From NCBI GenBank assembly GCA_039809125.1, contig JBDHUM010000004.1:1-45696 (forward strand): 45,696 nt of DNA. The letters are read 5' to 3'. The notes under the pieces were generated by a model that saw only the letters and a program-made list of their open reading frames with translations, did no database searches and was not told the origin of the DNA. The translations under genes and the position numbers were made by a program. Positions 41,816 to 45,696 of the stretch are shown in pieces. The stretch is from SZUA-359 sp039809125 (lineage in GTDB: Bacteria; Patescibacteriota; Saccharimonadia; Saccharimonadales; Saccharimonadaceae). Within the stretch, counting starts at the first letter, position 1. Each line of letters starts with the position of its first letter.

Positions 41816-41823
41816 ACCTTGAA

Positions 41824-41829
41824 ATTATA
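41824..41829 (-). promoter_or_regulatory. -10 box for rpsO
   Basis: TATAAT on the minus strand, last base 9 positions before the ATG at 41815. A leader of 1-2 bases would leave no room for the S15 autoregulatory pseudoknot known from other bacteria. Confidence 0.5.
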
Positions 41830-41848
41830 CCAGAGCGATGCAGCAATT

Positions 41849-43540
41849 TCAAGTAGAGCTTGTGCGTCGACTTAACTTCCATCCTACCATCACCAATAAA
41901 ATACCACCTACAGCAATCAGGCTGACACTCCCCCCCGTCTCCCCCAACTCATCAGTCATCGCGTCTAGTGGGTTTGTTGGAGTGGTTGGCTGCTGCACCT
42001 TCAACTCATCCCTACTACTATCACTGAGGGTTTGACCACTTCTGGTGGTTACTTCGACCGTAATGTCGTAGCTACCGTCTGGTAATGGCGGGGTCAGGTG
42101 TGAGAGGTCAAGTGTCCAGGTGTTGTTTGCTGGATCACTGGTAAGCTCAGTATTAGTACCAAGGACATACCAGACGTTGTTCAGTCTGACACGCAGGCTT
42201 TGGCTATTGGCGCCATCATAGGTACCAGTAATGACTGGTTGGCCATTGGTGCTTGTTAATGGGTCGACTGTTGGGAGGTCGGCGTCGGGGCGTTGGATGG
42301 TGAGTTCGTTGGTGGTGGGGTCAACTGAACTGTTGGTGGCAGCGTCAGTGAAGGTAGCGGTAACGTTGTAGGTACCAGGTGTGAGTGGTGGCGTAATGGT
42401 ACCAAGCGGCAATGTCCAGCTGCCGTCAGTGTTGTTGGTAGCAGTGAAGCTATGGGAGTAGCGACTGCCACTGGTGGCAGTGTCAGTTATGAGCAGCGAG
42501 ATGGTCGCAGCTGGGTCAGATACGGTACCGGTGAGCTGCGGGCTGTCCTGGAAGGTCGTGAGCGGATTAATGGTGCCAGTTGGTGAGGTAGCATCATAGG
42601 TGACGCTGGTATCGGCGGAAGGATTGCCCTCGTTGCTGGCAGTGTTCCCATTGCCAGCCAGGTCAGTGACGGTACCAGCTGCTAGGCTTAGACTGACGGT
42701 GTCGCCATCAGTCATACCAGTCACGGTTGCTTGGTAGGTAATGTTGTCTGTCGTTGTTAGTGAGCTGACACTCCCTGTGGTTGTGCCAGTAAGAGTGAGG
42801 TTACCGGCAGTAAGAGAGCTGAGTGCTTCTGAGGCGGTAATAGTAAAGACGGCTGCGTTGACATTGGTGGGATCAGGCTGTGTGGCTGCTTGGAGGATGG
42901 ATACGGTTGGTGCGGTGGTATCGATGGTGAGCGCGGCAGTCTTGCTGCTGGTAGTGGTCATGGTGGTTTCAGGATCGGTGAAAGTAGCCAGTGTGTCGTA
43001 GGTGCCTTCAGCTATGGGAGTGAAGGTGTTATCTGCGACTGACTGGGTGGAGGCAGTAGTGTCAATGGTGCCAGTGACTGTCTGTGAGGCAGCCTGTAGG
43101 GTCATGGTTGGACCATTACCAGCACCGGTGCTAAAGCCACTGGCTGTGATGGTACCGCTCATACTGGGTGTGGTGTCATTGGTTGTCTTGGTAGTGGTGT
43201 CACAGGCAGACAGGCTAATGGCTCGTTCGTTACTAAACTCACTGGTATTACCATCTGGGTCAGTGGCGGTCATGGTGAGGTTAGTCGCAGCCGGAGGATT
43301 GATCTCAGCGTAGCCGTTCGCATCAGTCGTGACTGAGACAAAGCCAAGGTACTGCTCCCCTTCACCGTAACCAGATGGATCACGGCCGGAGGGATTAGCG
43401 TAGAAGTCGACGAGATACGTCGTATTGGCGGCAGAACGCAGGACAGTGCGGGTTTCAGTCGTACCATCACACTTCGTCAGTGTCGTCCGGCGAGGATAGT
43501 TCTGGAGGTTGTTGGCACCAGTGTCGGCATCGAGAGCGGA
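41849..43540 (-). CDS. Giant surface protein, C-terminal part (Ig-like repeats and wall anchor)
   Basis: This open frame is the C-terminal part of a surface protein. After a segment that continues the beta-helix protein (LDADTGANNLQNYP, then a QYLGFVSVTTDANGYAE region) come about four bacterial Ig-like domains, rich in Thr, Ser and Asp. The end reads LGETGG, a hydrophobic helix and RRTSST, the layout of a sortase LPXTG-type anchor with a variant motif. The first start codon in frame is ATG 43273, but the frame clearly joins upstream coding sequence through a one-base shift at the G6 tract 43541-43546. Base composition is richer in GC than its neighbours. Confidence 0.82.
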   Translation of the reverse strand, partial: SALDADTGANNLQNYPRRTTLTKCDGTTETRTVLRSAANTTYLVDFYANPSGRDPSGYGEGEQYLGFVSVTTDANGYAEINPPAATNLTMTATDPDGNTSEFSNERAISLSACDTTTKTTNDTTPSMSGTITASGFSTGAGNGPTMTLQAASQTVTGTIDTTASTQSVADNTFTPIAEGTYDTLATFTDPETTMTTTSSKTAALTIDTTAPTVSILQAATQPDPTNVNAAVFTITASEALSSLTAGNLTLTGTTTGSVSSLTTTDNITYQATVTGMTDGDTVSLSLAAGTVTDLAGNGNTASNEGNPSADTSVTYDATSPTGTINPLTTFQDSPQLTGTVSDPAATISLLITDTATSGSRYSHSFTATNNTDGSWTLPLGTITPPLTPGTYNVTATFTDAATNSSVDPTTNELTIQRPDADLPTVDPLTSTNGQPVITGTYDGANSQSLRVRLNNVWYVLGTNTELTSDPANNTWTLDLSHLTPPLPDGSYDITVEVTTRSGQTLSDSSRDELKVQQPTTPTNPLDAMTDELGETGGSVSLIAVGGILLVMVGWKLSRRTSST

Positions 43541-45237
43541 GGGGGGTCGTTGGGGTCGGGGGTGTCAACTAGACCCCATAAATCGATACCTATTTTATTA
43601 TTATTGCTGATAGAATTTCCTCGAATGGAAATTCTATTTCCAACACTTGTCGTTGCGTCCACGGCTATCCCACTACGGGCATTGTTCTTAACGAGATTTC
43701 CTTCGCCCGGATTAACACCGCCGATAAGCGCACCGACTGAGAAGCGGGCTAAAATACCCGGTCCTCCATTACCAGCGACAGCCCCGCTTGCTGTAACACC
43801 GATTTTATTGCCTCGGATAATAGGGGGATTTGTCGTACCATTTGCATAATAAAGCCCAATCCCTACGCTAGCATTACCACTCACAATATTCCCCTGTCCA
43901 GTACTGGCGCCACCAATTTGGATTGAACCAGCAAGAGGAGTGACAAATAAAGTAGGGGTGTAATTCAGAGTTATGCCGTATCCACCATTTGCCGCAGGTG
44001 TCTCTCCGTCAGGTTTAAGCCCTACAATGTTACCAAATATTTGTACGTTTTGACCCGCCGGGGAAGTGCCTGAACCTTCTACGAGTAGACCAATTCCCCC
44101 ATTGCCAGAAATAATATTGCCTTCACCTACACCAGCTCCGCCGACACGAATACCGTTAGGATTAGTAAGACTGATACCATAGCCTGTAGCACCACTGATC
44201 ACATTGCCATTTGCATCTAGCCCTACGTAGTTTCCAGTAATTGAAATGTTTGCACTAGAGGTGGTTGTCGCTAGACTAATTATGCCACGTGACTGATTTC
44301 CGCTAATAATGTTCCTCGCTGCAGCTGTATTTCCTCCAATGATGGTATTGGCCACACTCGCACCGATTAAAAAAATCCCATAACCATTTGGCTTTGATAC
44401 GGTCCCAGTTGTATCCACCCCGATATAGTTGCCCTGCACAGTTGTGCCAGTTGAATTTTCTATAGTGATGCCCCGGGAACTAGCACTGGCATTATTTCCC
44501 GACAGATAATTTCGATCTCCAGTATTAGACCCCCCTATAACAGCATTCGATGTATTCACGAGGTAGACACCTGAGGCATTGGTCATCATTACATTATTTG
44601 GTGTTATGCCAGTATAATTGCCCTTAATTTGAGCTCCTGAACCACTCATGATGAGTATCCCGTAATAGCCACCATTCCCAGCCCGCACCGCAACATTTCC
44701 TTCACCCGGGTTAGATCCACCAATAACCGGATTTGTATAGGTATTGAGAGATATATTATGGGCAATATTCGGAATCGCAGCCGAACAGTCTCTATTACAG
44801 CCGAAATAGTTTCCTTTAATTGCGAGGGTGTCGGTTGAAGCTAGTGCGGCCCCGTTATAGCCGTTGAGTCCATTGCCTGAAACAATATTACGATCGGCGA
44901 TAGTGCTACCACCAAAGAGTACAGTGCCATTATTGCGATTATCAACAATACCATGACTATTGTTTGTTATAGCTGCCATTCCTGAAATATTTGTACCAAT
45001 GTAATTTCCTCGTGCCTTCAACTGGTCTTGATAATTAAATACCAAGCCAGTTCTCCTGTTCCCGGATAGCACATTATGATGAATGTCATTATTCATGCCA
45101 TAGCTGAGGCTTATACCGTATCCGAGCGTATTTGACGCGTCAGCATTTGCTAGCGCTGTTGTTCCGACTACATTGGTGCCAACGAGGTTATTGTGGATAT
45201 TGGCGTTAATTAGGCTGTCCGCAGCAGTGCCGAACGC
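43477..45237 (-). CDS. Giant surface protein, middle part (parallel beta-helix)
   Basis: This segment consists of many turns of a right-handed parallel beta-helix, each about 20-25 residues and marked by GNYIG, GNIVSGN or IGGSNPGEGN. Such folds occur in adhesins and polysaccharide-binding or -cleaving surface proteins; no pectate-lyase catalytic site is recognised. The frame is continuous with the upstream segment apart from TAG 45238-45240; the first start codon is ATG 45096. It ends at TGA 43477-43479 only because of the shift at the C6/G6 run; the expected continuation is in the frame of the C-terminal part. Confidence 0.82.
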   Translation of the reverse strand, partial: AFGTAADSLINANIHNNLVGTNVVGTTALANADASNTLGYGISLSYGMNNDIHHNVLSGNRRTGLVFNYQDQLKARGNYIGTNISGMAAITNNSHGIVDNRNNGTVLFGGSTIADRNIVSGNGLNGYNGAALASTDTLAIKGNYFGCNRDCSAAIPNIAHNISLNTYTNPVIGGSNPGEGNVAVRAGNGGYYGILIMSGSGAQIKGNYTGITPNNVMMTNASGVYLVNTSNAVIGGSNTGDRNYLSGNNASASSRGITIENSTGTTVQGNYIGVDTTGTVSKPNGYGIFLIGASVANTIIGGNTAAARNIISGNQSRGIISLATTTSSANISITGNYVGLDANGNVISGATGYGISLTNPNGIRVGGAGVGEGNIISGNGGIGLLVEGSGTSPAGQNVQIFGNIVGLKPDGETPAANGGYGITLNYTPTLFVTPLAGSIQIGGASTGQGNIVSGNASVGIGLYYANGTTNPPIIRGNKIGVTASGAVAGNGGPGILARFSVGALIGGVNPGEGNLVKNNARSGIAVDATTSVGNRISIRGNSISNNNKIGIDLWGLVDTPDPNDPPPLSMPTLVPTTSRTILAGRH

Positions 45238-45696
45238 CTATACACCATTTGGCCCATTGCCACTCATAAGGTTGTTCCTAGCCTCACTATTGTCACTTGT
45301 CTGGTTGAGCACTAGCCCACCTGCTCCATTATGGTTAACAACGGTATTGCCATCTTCCTCGGTGCCAATGTAGTTACACTCCACAAGTGCATTTGGGGTA
45401 TATACGACAAGGTTCCACGAAGTTGAGGTTGGCGCACCGTTTAGGACAAGTCCGCGTACTACTGACCCGCCTTGAGCTGCGTTCAAATACAAGGTGTTAG
45501 CTACTGTCGCTATATTCCTCGCCGTGATCTCAATAAGCAAGGTATGTTGGGTCTGCCCAGTCGCAGTGATTGCGCCGTCTGCATCAAGTGGGACAAGGTT
45601 TCCGCATGATGTTCCTGGTTGGGTCGTTCCATCTATGACAACTGGTTGAGTAATGTTAGGAAACACAGAAGTGGGGGCAATAGTTTGCACCCCTGC
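45238..45696 (-). CDS. Giant surface protein, N-terminal side (partial at window edge)
   Basis: The frame is open to the window edge, so the true start lies outside. It encodes the first visible beta-helix turns (VIDGTTQPGTSCGN, then GNLVPLDADG and NYIGTEEDGN). It is closed by TAG at 45238-45240 after GNGPNGV; the same frame continues directly with AFGTAADSLINANIHNN, so the TAG is an internal nonsense codon, perhaps from TAT or TAC (Tyr). Confidence 0.8.
   Translation of the reverse strand, partial: AGVQTIAPTSVFPNITQPVVIDGTTQPGTSCGNLVPLDADGAITATGQTQHTLLIEITARNIATVANTLYLNAAQGGSVVRGLVLNGAPTSTSWNLVVYTPNALVECNYIGTEEDGNTVVNHNGAGGLVLNQTSDNSEARNNLMSGNGPNGV

Noticed and set aside
43002..43313. Plus-strand open frames opposite the surface protein
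   Set aside because: They are by-products of the Thr/Ser/Val-rich, GC-rich coding strand and show no start signals or motifs.
2491..45240. Alternative genetic code (TAA or TAG read as sense)
   Set aside because: rpsO and the peptidoglycan-binding gene end with TAG and ychF and rpsR-type genes with normal stops; only two accessory genes contain internal stops.
1..45696. CRISPR arrays, retrons, diversity-generating retroelements, insertion sequences
   Set aside because: No regularly spaced repeats, reverse transcriptase or DDE transposase reading frames were seen.

Overview
The window looks like the chromosome of a candidate-phyla-radiation bacterium, most likely a member of Candidatus Saccharibacteria (TM7). 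This is inferred from gene content and was not tested by a database search. The pilus operon carries pilM, pilN and pilO but no secretin, and no outer-membrane genes are seen, which fits a one-membrane cell. Other pointers are the NDK with the long (archaeal-like) insertion, very short or absent 5' leaders, tight gene packing and many secreted proteins of unknown function. TAA and TAG are normal stops, so no unusual genetic code is needed.

Positions 1-3600 are an accessory region ending at a tRNA-Arg(CCT) gene. Two modules lie side by side, each inside its own long inverted repeat. The first is an inositol-monophosphatase-like gene and a divergent Nudix gene between perfect 97-bp repeats. The second is a large serine recombinase, broken by an in-frame TAA, between 137-bp repeats. 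The right arm of the second repeat holds the recombinase 3' end, the terminator of the tRNA and the tRNA's ACCA end. Interleaved inverted repeats that could fold as a pseudoknot lie just upstream of the recombinase.

Positions 3645-19410 hold ndk, a Xer-type tyrosine recombinase and then, on the minus strand, a type IV pilus locus. Read in the direction of transcription, two genes for exported proteins are followed by pilM, pilN, pilO, a 75-aa membrane protein, pilB, pilT, pilC, a pilin, the prepilin peptidase and four minor-pilin-like proteins. A second pilin stands alone at 28977-29525.

Positions 19513-26375 carry envelope genes: a membrane-anchored glycosidase-like protein, secreted proteins, a peptidoglycan-binding protein behind an unexplained 230-base leader, and a penicillin-binding/beta-lactamase-like protein. 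ychF and tlyA lie among them. Positions 26409-27997 are an rpsF-ssb-rpsR-efp operon. Then follow pheA, ftsK, a PQ-loop protein, RNase J, a short operon (membrane protein, uracil-DNA glycosylase, CPBP-like protein), a 55-aa ORF, a decayed MFS transporter, pnp, a LURP-one-like gene and rpsO.

The window ends in a large minus-strand surface protein made of beta-helix repeats, Ig-like domains and an LPXTG-like anchor. It is interrupted by a TAG and by a frameshift at a six-G tract. Together the pili, the exported wall-active proteins and the large adhesin-like protein fit an organism that lives attached to another cell. FtsK and Xer are the likely chromosome-resolution pair. A recurring pattern is a TATAAT-like box ending 7-12 positions before the start codon, which suggests widespread leaderless or nearly leaderless transcription.
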